Positions 1 through 8,919 of a stretch of DNA of 64,000 nucleotides are shown here, piece after piece. The stretch is from Nocardia arizonensis. GTDB taxonomy: Bacteria > Actinomycetota > Actinomycetes > Mycobacteriales > Mycobacteriaceae. The stretch covers positions 124,001 through 188,000 of the forward strand of contig NZ_LGYZ01000081.1 of NCBI RefSeq assembly GCF_001310275.1, read 5' to 3'. The stretch's first letter is position 1. Each line of letters begins with the position of its first letter. Both the position numbers and the translations under genes were made by a program. The notes below the pieces were generated by a model that did not search any database, was not told the DNA's origin, and saw only the letters and a list, made by a program, of their open reading frames with translations.

Positions 1-198
1 CCGCCGCAGGCGCCGGCCGACCGGGGAGTGGAGACGGTCGCCGAACACCCGGCGCGGCCGGAACGGCTCGGCACCGGGGTCTATGCGCGGATGGACGCCG
101 CGGTGCGGGTCATCGCGGTGCGCGGCGGCGACTACCGACCGCGAGCACAACTCGAGGAGGACGCGTGGGAAAGAAGAAATCCGATGCCGCCACCGTGA
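1..198 (+). CDS. C-terminal fragment of an unrecognised protein (5' end outside the window)
   Basis: Frame 1 is open from the first base to a TGA at 196-198. Its third codon positions are almost all G or C, as expected for a real gene here, while the other two frames read as Arg-rich shadows. The fragment includes GTGVYARMDAAVRVIAVRG and ends NPMPPP. I do not recognise the family. It overlaps the start of the next gene by 34 bases, and the next gene's Shine-Dalgarno lies inside it, so the two are probably co-transcribed. Coding status is inferred from codon use only. Confidence 0.55.
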   Translation, partial: PPQAPADRGVETVAEHPARPERLGTGVYARMDAAVRVIAVRGGDYRPRAQLEEDAWERRNPMPPP

Positions 199-842
199 CG
201 ACCTTCGGACACGGCAGTGTGCGGGCCGTGCCCGATCTCATGCGGGTCACCGTCTCGGTCGAATGCCGGGCCGACCGGGTGGCCGCCGCCTACGGCAACG
301 CCGGACAGCGCGTCGCGGCGGTGACCGGCGCGCTGCGTCGCCACGGGGTCGCGGACACCGATATCGCCACCGGCGGCGTCTCGGTACGCACCGAGACGGT
401 CTGGACCGAGGGCCAGGGCAATCGGATCACCGGCTACGTCGCGGGCACCGATCTCGCGGTGATTTTGCGCGATATCGGCGAGACCGCCGATCCCGGCCCG
501 GCCGCGATCATCGCCGACTGCGTCGCGGCCGGCGGCGACGACGTCCGGCTCGGCGGGCTCACCCTCACCGTCGCCGATCAGGCCGGGCTGCTCGCCGAGG
601 CCCGCGACGCCGCGTGGGACGACGCGCTCGCCAAGGCCACCCGGTACGCGGCGCGCTCGGCGCGCACACTGGGGCCGGTGCTGGAGATCACCGAGGACAC
701 CGCGTCCGCGGCCCCGGCGGGACCCCGACTGCGCGCCGTATCGGCCCCGCTCGAGGGCGCCTTGCGCGCGGCACCGGTTCCGGTGGAACTCGGCGAGAGC
801 GAGATATCGGCGACCCTACGTGCCACCTGGCGCCTGGAGTGA
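165..842 (+). CDS. SIMPL-domain (DUF541) protein
   Basis: A 225-residue protein with the layout of the SIMPL/DUF541 family. The N-terminal part reads TTFGHGSVRAVPDLMRVTVSVE and is followed by alternating beta and helix segments, including the typical stretch GVADTDIATGGVSV, where the family converts paired-term arguments into a beta sheet. No convincing signal peptide is present (it begins MGKKKSD), so it may be cytoplasmic, unlike many SIMPL proteins, which are periplasmic. The GTG start at 165 is chosen because GAGGAGG at 154-160 precedes it. Function is unknown; family members have been linked to stress responses and surface structures. It is transcribed with the fragment upstream and convergent with the RNA methyltransferase. 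Confidence 0.75.
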   Translation: MGKKKSDAATVTTFGHGSVRAVPDLMRVTVSVECRADRVAAAYGNAGQRVAAVTGALRRHGVADTDIATGGVSVRTETVWTEGQGNRITGYVAGTDLAVILRDIGETADPGPAAIIADCVAAGGDDVRLGGLTLTVADQAGLLAEARDAAWDDALAKATRYAARSARTLGPVLEITEDTASAAPAGPRLRAVSAPLEGALRAAPVPVELGESEISATLRATWRLE

Positions 843-1009
843 TCGACCTGCGCCGCCCATGAGATACAGCCGAACCGGACGGGGCCATGCGGCCGCTGGG
901 CGAGCGGTGCCCGCCGGGCCGGACGCCTCCGCGCTCGAGCTCTGTGCCCCGGCCCCTCACCGCCGGCCGAAGGACCACCGGACGGCATCGTCGAACCGGT
1001 GCGGACGAT

Positions 1010-2485
1010 TCAAGCGTCAAGCACGGCAACACATTCCACGTGATGGGTCGCGGGGAACGCGTCGAAGGCGCGCAATTCGGTGAGGCGATAGCCGGCGGCG
1101 AGGTATAGGCCGAGGTCGCGGGCGAATGCCGCTGGATCGCACCCTATGTGGACGATACGGGCCGGTCCCGCCTCGCCCAAGGCGGCTATGACCTCCTTGC
1201 CCGCGCCCGCGCGGGGCGGGTCGAGGACCACGACCGCGGGCGCGGGACCGGTCGCGTGGTCGGCGATCCAGCGTTCGACGCGGCCGGCGTGCAGATCGAG
1301 CCAGGGCAGATCGCGCAGGGCGGCCCGGCCGTCGGCGACCGCGGCGCGCGAGGACTCGACCGCCCGCACCGATCCGGTCGGGCCGACCTGTTCGGCCAGC
1401 CGCGCCGCGAACACGCCCGCGCCACTGTAGAGATCCCAGGCCACATCGCCGTCGCGCAGCTCCGCCCATTGCGCGACCAGATCCGAATAGCATTGCGCCG
1501 CACCGCGATGCGCCTGCCAGAAACCGGTGGCCGACACCTCCCAGCGCCGTCCCGCCACATATTCCACCGCTCGGCCGCTGCCCGCGATCACCCATTCGTC
1601 GCGCGGCGCGTGCGCTGCGGCCCGGCGCGCGGCCGCACCGCGGCGTTCTTCGGCCGCAGCGGCCGGGTCACCCGCGTACTCGCGCGCGTCCTCGTCGCGC
1701 CATCCGGGTCGCCGCGCCTCGTCGCGAACCGCGCCACTGGGACGTTCACCCCCGCGCCTGCCGCGGCGGGCGCCGCCGGGGGCGCGCCGGGCGGCGTCGG
1801 CGCGGGTGACCTCGGTGCTGTCGTCGCGTCGCGCCGATTCGCCGCGCCGGGCGCGACCCTGTCCGCGACCTCGGTCGCCGCCGACCGACGCGGGCGCGAG
1901 TTCGACGATATGGCGCACGCCGTCGCCGTCCACCGCGACCACGAGATCAGAGCCGGGCGTCCACAGCCGGTCCGCTATGCCGTCCATCGCGCCGGCCACC
2001 GGTTGCGGACAGCGCAGATCCGCGATGATCTCGGTGCCGCGGTAGGCGTGCACACCGGCACGCCCGCGCGTGTCGACAGCCAGCCGGACCCGGGTCCGCC
2101 AGCCGCCTTCGGCGCGGGCGTCCGCCAGCGGTTCCACCGCCACCTCGCGCTCGATTCCCGCCAGCCTGCGCAACTGTTCGGCCACCACCGTCGCCTTGAG
2201 CGCGCGCTGCGCGGATTCGGTCGCGTAGGAGAAATCGCAGCAGCCCGCACCACCCGGCCCGGATACCGGGCAGGTCGGCTCGACGCGGTCCGGCGACGGC
2301 TCCAGGATCGCCACCGCGTCGGCCCGGAAGAAAGATCCGCCGCGATCCTCGGTGACCCGCACCCGCACCAGTTCCCCCGGCAACCCGTGCCGCACGAACA
2401 CCACCCGGCCCTCGTGGCGGCCCACACAGAATCCGCCGTGTCCCGGCGGGCCGAGCCTGACCTCGAACATCGCCTCCGGCACCAC
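1010..2485 (-). CDS. TrmA/RumA-family RNA (uracil-5-) methyltransferase
   Basis: Class I SAM-dependent RNA methyltransferase, matching Rv2689c by position and sequence. It begins with a TRAM-like beta barrel (about residues 6-60), followed by a Cys cluster (C72, C82, C83) where family members often bind an Fe-S cluster. The C-terminal Rossmann domain carries DLYSGAGVFAARL (SAM binding), VVVLDPPRAG and HIGCDPAAFARD, whose Cys is the expected catalytic nucleophile. The likely reaction is m5U formation in rRNA or tRNA. GTG at 2485 is chosen because GGGAGG lies just upstream; 2482 is also possible. Residues of about 200-300 form an Arg/Gly/Glu/Ala-rich low-complexity insertion that splits the central domain. 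The gene starts 37 bases after the permease stop, so the pair is probably an operon. Confidence 0.85.
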   Translation of the reverse strand: MVPEAMFEVRLGPPGHGGFCVGRHEGRVVFVRHGLPGELVRVRVTEDRGGSFFRADAVAILEPSPDRVEPTCPVSGPGGAGCCDFSYATESAQRALKATVVAEQLRRLAGIEREVAVEPLADARAEGGWRTRVRLAVDTRGRAGVHAYRGTEIIADLRCPQPVAGAMDGIADRLWTPGSDLVVAVDGDGVRHIVELAPASVGGDRGRGQGRARRGESARRDDSTEVTRADAARRAPGGARRGRRGGERPSGAVRDEARRPGWRDEDAREYAGDPAAAAEERRGAAARRAAAHAPRDEWVIAGSGRAVEYVAGRRWEVSATGFWQAHRGAAQCYSDLVAQWAELRDGDVAWDLYSGAGVFAARLAEQVGPTGSVRAVESSRAAVADGRAALRDLPWLDLHAGRVERWIADHATGPAPAVVVLDPPRAGAGKEVIAALGEAGPARIVHIGCDPAAFARDLGLYLAAGYRLTELRAFDAFPATHHVECVAVLDA

Positions 2486-2522
2486 GCTCACCTCCCTCAC
2501 CGGTCGAGCCGGTACGGCCCGT

Positions 2523-4526
2523 TCACACCCGGTCCTCGTAGCCGCGCCGCACCGCGCCGGGCGCGTTGATCTCACCGGTGCCGCGACGGGCCCGCGTCGA
2601 GGAGCTGAGCTGCCACGGCACACTGGTGACCATGACGCCCGGCTCGAACAACAGCCGTCCCTTCAGGCGCAGCGCGCTCTGGTTGTGCAGCACCTGCTCC
2701 CACCAGTGCCCGACCACGTATTCGGGAATGAACACCGTCACCACGTCGCGCGGGGAATCCTTGCGCACCCGCTGCACATAGTCGAGCACCGGTTTGGTGA
2801 TCTCGCGGTATGGCGACTCGATCACCTTGAGCGGCACCGTGATATCGCTTCGTTCCCATTCGCGCACCAGCGCGCGGGTGTCGGCGTCGTCGACATTGAC
2901 CGTGATCGCCTCGAGGGTGTCGGGGCGGGTGGCGCGCGCGTAGGCCAGCGCACGGCGGGTCGGCAGATGCAGTTTGGACACCAGCACGATGGAATGCGAG
3001 CGGCTGGGCAGCACACCGTCCCAGTCGTGTTCGTCGAGTTCGCGCGACACCGAATCGTAGTGTTTGTGAATCATCTTCATCACGATGAAGATCGCCACCA
3101 TCGTCGTGATGGCGATCCACGCCCCCGCGAAGAACTTCGTGATCAGCACGATGATCAGCACCGCGCCGGTGGCCGTGAGACCCACCGCGTTGATGATCCG
3201 CGAACGCTTCATCCTTGCCCGCTGCGACGGATCGGTCTCGCTGCGCAACAGCCGTGTCCAGTGCCGAAGCATGCCGGTCTGGCTCAGCACGAAGGAGACG
3301 AACACGCCGACGATGTAGAGCTGGATGAGTTTGGTGACCTCCGCGCCGAAGAACACCACGAACGCGATGGCGGCACCGGACAGGAACAGGATGCCGTTGC
3401 TGAAGGCCAGCCGGTCGCCGCGGGTATGCAACTGCCGGGGCAGGTAGCGGTCCTGGGCCAGGATCGAGCCGAGCACCGGGAATCCGTTGAACGCGGTGTT
3501 GGCGGCCAGCACCAGGATGAGCGCGGTGACGACGGTGATGAAGAAGAAGCCGATCGGGAATCCGTCGAAGACAGTCTCGGCGAGCTGGGCGATGAGCGTC
3601 TTCTGGTGGTAGTCGGGGGGCGCGCCGATGAGGTCGCCGGTGTTGTGCGCGTAGACGACCCCGATCTTCTGGGCGAGCACGATGATGCCCATGAGCAGCA
3701 CGATCGCGATCGCGCCCAACATGAGCAGTGTGGTCGCGGCATTGCGCGACTTCGGTTTACGGAATGCGGGCACACCGTTGCTGATCGCCTCGACACCGGT
3801 GAGCGCGGCGCAACCGGAGGAGAACGAGCGCGCGATGAGGAAGGCGAAGGCCAGACCGTATAGGTGCTCCTCTTCGGCGTGCAGTTCGAAGCCCGCCGAA
3901 GCCGCGCGCAGGTCGTCGCCGAGGACGAAGATGCGGAACAGCCCCCAGCCCAACATGAAGAACATGCCGACGATGAAGGCGTAGGTGGGAATCGCGAACG
4001 CCTTGCCGGACTCGCGCACACCGCGCAGATTCATCGCGGAGAGCACGGCGATGGCGACGACGGCGAACAGGACCTTGTGGGTGGCGACGAACGGAATCGC
4101 GGACCCGATATTGGAGGCCGCCGAAGAGATCGACACCGCGACGGTGAGCACGTAGTCGACCAGCAGCGCGCTGCCGACGGTGAGTCCGGCGGTGGGGCCG
4201 AGATTGGTGGTGGCGACCTCGTAGTCACCACCGCCGGAAGGATAAGCGTGCACGTTCTGGCGGTAACTGGCCACCACGACCGCCATGACGAAGGCGACGG
4301 CGAGACCGACCCACGGCGCGTACATGTAGGCCGAGATGCCCGCCACGGACAGCACGAGAAAGATCTCCTCGGGCGCGTATGCCACCGAGGACATGGCATC
4401 GGAGGCGAACACCGGCAGAGCGATTCGCTTCGGCAACAGCGTGTGCCCCAGCGAATCACTGCGGAAGGGCCTGCCCAGCAGCATCCGCTTGGCTGCCGTC
4501 GTCAACTTGGACACTGGAGCGAGCAT
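2523..4526 (-). CDS. APC-superfamily amino acid/cation permease with cytoplasmic C-terminal domain
   Basis: 667 residues, homologous in content and position to Rv2690c. The N-terminus (KRMLLGRPFRSDSLGHTLL, then FASDAMSSVAYAPEEI) is typical of this APC/KUP-like permease family and is followed by about 12 hydrophobic segments. After about residue 470 there is a soluble region of about 190 residues (from about HSIVLVSKLHLPTRRALAYA) resembling a universal-stress or nucleotide-binding domain. It probably imports amino acids or K+; the substrate cannot be read from sequence. It lies head to head with ceoB/ceoC, K+-uptake NAD-binding proteins, which hints at a K+-linked role. The ATG at 4526 has GCGGGG upstream; GTG at 4514 (VSKLTTAAKR) is an alternative start. 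Confidence 0.85.
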   Translation of the reverse strand: MLAPVSKLTTAAKRMLLGRPFRSDSLGHTLLPKRIALPVFASDAMSSVAYAPEEIFLVLSVAGISAYMYAPWVGLAVAFVMAVVVASYRQNVHAYPSGGGDYEVATTNLGPTAGLTVGSALLVDYVLTVAVSISSAASNIGSAIPFVATHKVLFAVVAIAVLSAMNLRGVRESGKAFAIPTYAFIVGMFFMLGWGLFRIFVLGDDLRAASAGFELHAEEEHLYGLAFAFLIARSFSSGCAALTGVEAISNGVPAFRKPKSRNAATTLLMLGAIAIVLLMGIIVLAQKIGVVYAHNTGDLIGAPPDYHQKTLIAQLAETVFDGFPIGFFFITVVTALILVLAANTAFNGFPVLGSILAQDRYLPRQLHTRGDRLAFSNGILFLSGAAIAFVVFFGAEVTKLIQLYIVGVFVSFVLSQTGMLRHWTRLLRSETDPSQRARMKRSRIINAVGLTATGAVLIIVLITKFFAGAWIAITTMVAIFIVMKMIHKHYDSVSRELDEHDWDGVLPSRSHSIVLVSKLHLPTRRALAYARATRPDTLEAITVNVDDADTRALVREWERSDITVPLKVIESPYREITKPVLDYVQRVRKDSPRDVVTVFIPEYVVGHWWEQVLHNQSALRLKGRLLFEPGVMVTSVPWQLSSSTRARRGTGEINAPGAVRRGYEDRV

Positions 4527-4728
4527 AGATCCCCGCGGGATGGATCGCCCGCGGGGTGGGTCGGCGACGCGGCGGGGCGAGGTCGGTGCGCACGGCGGCC
4601 CGTTCGCGCACCGCGCCGGTTTGGCCACGGACCGCGGGGGGAAAGTCGGTCTTGGAATCACCGTCCGGGTACGGTTCTGCCCAGAGGCAAGAGACCGAAC
4701 GCCACGGTTCCAGGAACGAGGTTATGCC

Positions 4729-5394
4729 GTGTACGTAGTGATCATGGGGTGCGGACGTGTCGGCTCCTCGCTGGCCCGCGCCCTGGTCAGGATCGGTCAC
4801 GAGGTCACGGTCATCGACCGCGACGCCAGCGCCTTCCTGCGCCTGGGCTCCGACTTCCCCGGTGAGCAGGTGGTGGGTGTCGGATTCGACCGGGATGTGC
4901 TGACCCGCGCCGGAATCGAGCGCGCCGACGCCTTCGCCGCGGTGTCCTCCGGCGACAACTCCAACATCATCTCCGCCCGGGTGGCGCGCGAGACCTTCGG
5001 TGTGGGACGGGTGGTGGCCAGGATCTACGACGCCAAGCGCGCCGCGGTCTACGAACGGCTCGGCATACCCACCATCGCGACGGTGCCGTGGACCACCGAC
5101 CGCTTCCTGCGCACGCTCATCGGCGACACCAGCACCACCACCTGGCGCGATCCAACCGGCACGGTCGCGGTGACCCAGCTGAACCTGCACGAGGAATGGT
5201 ACGGGCGCACGGTGCGCGATCTCGAACAGGCCGTGGGCGCGCGGGTGGCCTTCATCATCCGGTTCGGCCAGGGTCTGCTGCCCGATACCAAGACCATCGT
5301 CCAGGCCGACGACGTCGTCTACGTCGCGGCGACATCGGGCCGCGTCGGCGAATCCATCGCACTGGCCGGTAAGCCCCCCGCGAGCGAGGACTGA
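4729..5394 (+). CDS. ceoB: TrkA-family K+ uptake regulatory protein CeoB
   Basis: 221 residues: N-terminal RCK_N/TrkA-N Rossmann domain with the NAD-binding motif MGCGRVGSSLA near residue 6 and the acidic residue ending beta-2 (VIDRD), then a TrkA-C domain (about residues 140-215). Proteins of this type gate a K+ channel or transporter in response to NAD(H) or ATP. GTG at 4729 is used: GAGG at 4718-4721 lies 7 bases upstream and the protein then begins MYVVIMGCGRVG. The next gene, ceoC, starts 2 bases after its stop, so the two should be co-translated and may form a hetero-oligomeric gating ring. This matches Rv2691. Confidence 0.93.
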   Translation: MYVVIMGCGRVGSSLARALVRIGHEVTVIDRDASAFLRLGSDFPGEQVVGVGFDRDVLTRAGIERADAFAAVSSGDNSNIISARVARETFGVGRVVARIYDAKRAAVYERLGIPTIATVPWTTDRFLRTLIGDTSTTTWRDPTGTVAVTQLNLHEEWYGRTVRDLEQAVGARVAFIIRFGQGLLPDTKTIVQADDVVYVAATSGRVGESIALAGKPPASED

Positions 5395-5396
5395 TC

Positions 5397-6068
5397 ATGA
5401 AGGTGGCCATCGCCGGAGCAGGCGCCGTCGGCCGGTCGATCGCGCGCGAACTGCTGCGCGGCGGACACGAGGTGATGCTGCTCGAGCGTCAACTCGACCA
5501 CATCGACACCGCCGCCATCCCGGACGCGGTCTGGGTACACGCCGACGCCTGTGAGCTGGCGCTGCTCGAGGAGGCCGGACTCGAGACCTACGAGGTGGTC
5601 ATCGCGGCCACCGGCGACGACAAGGCGAATCTGGTGCACAGCCTGCTCGCCAAAACCGAATTCGGCGTGCGGCGGGTGGTCGCGCGGGTCAACGATCCGC
5701 GCAACGAGTGGTTGTTCGACGGTTCCTGGGGCGTCGACGTGGCCGTGTCGACGCCGCGGCTGCTGGCCTCACTCGTCGAGGAGGCGGTATCGGTCGGCGA
5801 TCTGGTCCGGTTGATGACATTGCGGCAGGGTCAGGCGAATCTGGTCGAGATCACCCTGCCCGCCGACACCGCGCTCGCGGGCAAACCAGTGCGTACCCTC
5901 AGCCTGCCGCGCGACACCGCCCTGGTGACGATTCTGCGCGGCGGCAGGGTGATCGTCCCACAGCCCGACGACCCCTTCGAGGGTGAAGACGAGCTGTTGT
6001 TCGTGGCCTCGGTCGAGGCCGAGGAGGACCTGCGGGTCGCGCTGGCTCCGCACGGTATCAAACCCTGA
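5397..6068 (+). CDS. ceoC: TrkA-family K+ uptake regulatory protein CeoC
   Basis: 223 residues, the partner of ceoB and counterpart of Rv2692. It begins with MKVAIAGAGAVGRSIA (GxGxxG nucleotide-binding loop), has LLERQ at the end of the second strand, and a C-terminal TrkA-C domain around GKPVRTLSLPRDTALVTILR. The two genes are only 2 bases apart, which argues for translational coupling and a joint function in K+ homeostasis. The APC-type permease transcribed divergently upstream is a plausible membrane partner; that link is inferred from position only. Confidence 0.93.
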   Translation: MKVAIAGAGAVGRSIARELLRGGHEVMLLERQLDHIDTAAIPDAVWVHADACELALLEEAGLETYEVVIAATGDDKANLVHSLLAKTEFGVRRVVARVNDPRNEWLFDGSWGVDVAVSTPRLLASLVEEAVSVGDLVRLMTLRQGQANLVEITLPADTALAGKPVRTLSLPRDTALVTILRGGRVIVPQPDDPFEGEDELLFVASVEAEEDLRVALAPHGIKP

Positions 6069-6114
6069 CTCCCCGACAGGGCGGCGAGCCGCGCGAGCCG
6101 CGCGGGGCGAGTGG

Positions 6115-6759
6115 TCACGAGGCGACCTTCAGCTGAGCGCGCAGCTTGTTCAGCGCGCGATGCTGCATCACCCGGACCACACCCGGGCTGGTGCCGATCG
6201 CCTCGGCGGTCTGTGCGGCGCTCCAGCCGAGCACGATGCGCATGACCAGCACCTCGCGGTGGGCGGGAGCCAGGATCTTCATCAGTTCCCTGGTGGCGGC
6301 GCGCCGTTCGGAGGCAAGCGCCCATTCCTCGGGGCCCGCCGCCTGCGATGGCTCGTCGGGCATCTCGGCCACCGGATAGGTCGGATGCAGCTGCGCGCGC
6401 CGGAAGGCGTCGGCGACCTTGTTGGCCGCGATGCCGTAGACGAAGGCGAGGAAGGACTTGCCCTGATCCCGGTAGCGCGGGATGGCCTTGACGGTGGCGA
6501 TGAGGATCTCCTGCACCACGTCGTCGGCGGTCACGTGCAGGTGGGCGGTGTTGCCGAGGCGCGCCCCGCAGTAGCGGCGCACCAGCGGATGCACGATCCG
6601 CACGATGTCGGAGACGGCCCGCTGATCGCCCGCCGCGGCGGGGCCGATGAGCTTGTCCAGTTCGGCGGAGATCCGCCTGCTCTCCGAGAGGGCCGGATTG
6701 GAATGGGCATTGCCCTTGAACGTCGCACCGGTCTTCGATGTCTTGTGCTCGGTAGCCAT
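6115..6759 (-). CDS. SigD-like sigma-70 family (ECF) sigma factor
   Basis: 214 residues. Sigma region 2 is seen in HVTADDVVQEILIATVKAI and YRDQGKSFLAFVYGIAANK, and region 4 in HREVLVMRIVLGWSAAQTAE followed by VRVMQHRALNKLR. The phrases PRYRDQGKSFLAF and GIAANKVADA are very close to those of mycobacterial SigD (Rv3414c), although SigD is not at this locus in M. tuberculosis. ATG at 6759 is supported by AAGGA a few bases upstream; residues before it do not look like sigma factor. No anti-sigma gene is adjacent. The gene is convergent with ceoC, and a perfect 16-base palindrome lies 31 bases upstream of the start codon. Confidence 0.88.
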   Translation of the reverse strand: MATEHKTSKTGATFKGNAHSNPALSESRRISAELDKLIGPAAAGDQRAVSDIVRIVHPLVRRYCGARLGNTAHLHVTADDVVQEILIATVKAIPRYRDQGKSFLAFVYGIAANKVADAFRRAQLHPTYPVAEMPDEPSQAAGPEEWALASERRAATRELMKILAPAHREVLVMRIVLGWSAAQTAEAIGTSPGVVRVMQHRALNKLRAQLKVAS

Positions 6760-6789
6760 TTCCGAGTCCTTCCAGCCGATCGCATTTCG

Positions 6790-6805
6790 TCGTTGTCGAC
6801 AACGA
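6790..6805. promoter_or_regulatory. 16-base perfect palindrome upstream of the SigD-like gene
   Basis: TCGTTGTCGACAACGA reads identically on both strands and lies 31 bases before the ATG of the sigma-factor gene, in a non-coding gap. Its size and position suit an operator for a dimeric regulator. A hairpin in the mRNA leader is the alternative. I cannot name the regulator. Confidence 0.4.
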
Positions 6806-6910
6806 TCGTCCGATGAACCGGAGGCACCGGCCAGGTACCCCAGGGTGGGGAAGAGCCCACCTCGGCGGTGGGTCCGCACCCACCTGTGCGCCGTCCCGGG
6901 GGCGAGCGGG

Positions 6911-7636
6911 TCAGGTCGCGGTGGCCCGGCGCACGGGCAGATGTCCGGCGCGGCGCACCGCCCACACGGTGACCGCCAGCGCGACGGCGGTCAACGGCCA
7001 GCCCATCGCGATGCGCGCGAAGGCCAGCCAGCCGGTGTGGTCGGTGTCGTAGAGCGAGGACTGGACCAGATACCGGGCCCCGAAGACCGCCACCCAGGTC
7101 GAGGTCGCCAGATCGTATAGCCGGGCCTGGCTGCGATCGGCGCGCCATCCGGTGCCGTGCCCGTTGAGATAACCCCAGATCACGCCGACCAGCGGCCAGC
7201 GCACCAGGATCGAGAGCAAGAACAGGCCCGCATAGATCAGGCTGGTGTAGATGCCGAACAGGAAGAAGCCCTTGGCCTCACCCATGCGGTAGGCGATGAA
7301 CGCGCAGATCCCGACACCGAGGAAGCCGGAAATGGCGGGCTGGATCGCACCGCGCCGCCACACCCGCCACACCAGGATGGCCGCCGCCACCCCAAGGGCC
7401 GACCAGAGCGCGGCGGTCAGCCCCGCCAACGCGTTCACCGGCACGAACACCACCACCGGAAGCGTGGAGTAGATCAGGCCGCTGAGACCACCGAGTTGTT
7501 CGAGCAGCGTCTGTTCGGCCGCGGCCTCGCGTTCCTCCTCGGCGGGGCCGGCGCGGTGCCTGCCCCCGGAGGGCGGGCGCGTTCCGATCTCTGTCGGCGC
7601 ACCCGGGTCGGGGCCGTAGTCGTCGCTGAATGGCAT
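6911..7636 (-). CDS. DUF3159 membrane protein
   Basis: 241 residues, the counterpart of Rv2693c. A polar N-terminus of about 45 residues is followed by about six hydrophobic segments, for example LIYSTLPVVVFVPVNALAGL, ALWSALGVAAAILVWRVW and YTSLIYAGLFLLSILVRWPLV. DUF3159 proteins are actinobacterial integral membrane proteins of unknown function. ATG at 7636 begins MPFSDDYGPD. The gene starts 5 bases after the OB-fold gene's stop, so the two form an operon that is conserved in mycobacteria. Confidence 0.88.
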   Translation of the reverse strand: MPFSDDYGPDPGAPTEIGTRPPSGGRHRAGPAEEEREAAAEQTLLEQLGGLSGLIYSTLPVVVFVPVNALAGLTAALWSALGVAAAILVWRVWRRGAIQPAISGFLGVGICAFIAYRMGEAKGFFLFGIYTSLIYAGLFLLSILVRWPLVGVIWGYLNGHGTGWRADRSQARLYDLATSTWVAVFGARYLVQSSLYDTDHTGWLAFARIAMGWPLTAVALAVTVWAVRRAGHLPVRRATAT

Positions 7637-7641
7637 GCGTG

Positions 7642-8019
7642 TCAGCTGTTCCCGCGCAATTCGTAGTAGGGGTTGAAGATCACCTTGCGGCCGTCGCGGT
7701 CGCCCACGCGGCCACGGACCAGGATGCGCCGTCCGGGCTCGATGCCCGGGATGCGGCGGCGCCCGATCCACACCAGGGTGATGGCGTCGGTGCCATCGAA
7801 GAATTCGGCCTGGACGCTCGCGCCCGCGGCCTTGGGGCAGGCTTCCACACTACGCAACCTGCCGAGCATGGTGGCTTCGTCGCCGCGGCGACACTCCGAC
7901 GCGCGGCGAGCTCCCGACGCCTCCGCGGTTTCGGCCAGTTCCTCGGCGTCCAGCTGATCGATGTCCTCGGTCAACCTGCGGCCCAGTCGGCGAAAATATC
8001 CTGAGGCAGCGGATGGCAT
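7642..8019 (-). CDS. OB-fold nucleic-acid-binding protein
   Basis: 125 residues, the counterpart of Rv2694c. A helical N-terminus (YFRRLGRRLTEDIDQLDAEE) precedes an OB-fold-like strand pattern: MLGRLRSVE, VQAEFFDGTDAITLVWIG, GRRILVRGRVG and VIFNPYYEL. The OB fold suggests single-stranded DNA or RNA binding; the actual ligand is unknown. ATG at 8019 is preceded by AGGAGAG about 8 bases upstream. It is the first gene of a two-gene operon with DUF3159 and is divergent from the hydrolase-like gene at 8186. Confidence 0.85.
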   Translation of the reverse strand: MPSAASGYFRRLGRRLTEDIDQLDAEELAETAEASGARRASECRRGDEATMLGRLRSVEACPKAAGASVQAEFFDGTDAITLVWIGRRRIPGIEPGRRILVRGRVGDRDGRKVIFNPYYELRGNS

Positions 8020-8185
8020 TGCACGCTCTCCTGCTAGAGCAGATGGTGCGGGTCGCACACCATCGTCATTTCAACGGACGATCGGCGATCGGCCGTACAC
8101 CGCCACTCTAGATGCCGCGGGAGTCACCCGCTACGCACGGTGCGGTGTTCGTGACGCCGACCTCGTGAGGCAAGATCGTCGATCC

Positions 8186-8911
8186 ATGGCGTTGAATTCC
8201 CCCGAACCCACACGGTTGAAACCTTTGCGCCCCGCGAGGGTAGCTGTGGCCTTGCCGGGAACCGGCTCCGACGCCAGGTTCGCACGAAGCGCCTTCGGCC
8301 CCGCCTGCGCCGAGGCGGGACTGGAATTGATTGCGGTGGAACCGGATACGGACGGCGTGGTGGCAGGCTACCGAGCCGCGCTCGACGCCGCGGCGGCCGC
8401 GGGCCCGATATTCGCCACGGGTATCTCACTGGGCGCGGCCGTCGCGCTCGAATGGGCGGCCGAACACACGGAGTCGGTGAGCGGCGTCATCGCGGCGCTA
8501 CCCGCTTGGACAGGCGCGGACACCGCCGAATGCCCCGCCGCCATGAGCGCCGCCCACACCGCCGAACAACTGCGCGCCGACGGACTCGAGCCGGTGATCG
8601 ATCGCATGCGCGCCACCAGCCCGCGCTGGCTGGCCGACGCGCTCACCCGATCCTGGAGGTCCCAGTGGCCGGGGCTGCCGTCGGCGCTGAGCGAGGCGGC
8701 ACGCTACGCGTGGCCCGATGCCGACCTGCTTGCCGCGACGCGAGTTCCGGTCGCGGTGGTGGCCGCGACCGACGACCCGGTGCATCCGCTCGCCGTGGGC
8801 GAGCAGTGGGCGCGACTGCTGCCCGACGCCGTGCTGCGCCGGCTCGATCTCGACGAACTCGGGGCCGATCCGGCGATCCTCGGCCACCTGGGCATGGCGG
8901 CCTTCGGCTGA
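8186..8911 (+). CDS. Alpha/beta-hydrolase-like protein
   Basis: 241 residues, the counterpart of Rv2695. The pattern RVAVALPGTGSDARF, the nucleophile-elbow-like FATGISLGAAVALEWA (G-I-S-L-G, Ser as candidate nucleophile) and the late VAVVAATDDPVHPLAVGEQW (Asp and His positions typical of alpha/beta hydrolases) support the fold. Substrate is unknown. ATG at 8186 has no good Shine-Dalgarno; AAGATC at 8172-8177 could serve as a -10 box and give a very short leader. The gene is divergent from the OB-fold gene and convergent with the DUF3710 gene, ending 8 bases from it. Confidence 0.75.
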   Translation: MALNSPEPTRLKPLRPARVAVALPGTGSDARFARSAFGPACAEAGLELIAVEPDTDGVVAGYRAALDAAAAAGPIFATGISLGAAVALEWAAEHTESVSGVIAALPAWTGADTAECPAAMSAAHTAEQLRADGLEPVIDRMRATSPRWLADALTRSWRSQWPGLPSALSEAARYAWPDADLLAATRVPVAVVAATDDPVHPLAVGEQWARLLPDAVLRRLDLDELGADPAILGHLGMAAFG

Positions 8912-8919
8912 TCGACCGC

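Noticed and set aside
148..2623. Long plus-strand frames (including one of about 473 residues) opposite the RNA methyltransferase
   Set aside because: Their translations are Arg/Ala/Gly-rich with no motifs and mirror the GC bias of the real minus-strand gene.
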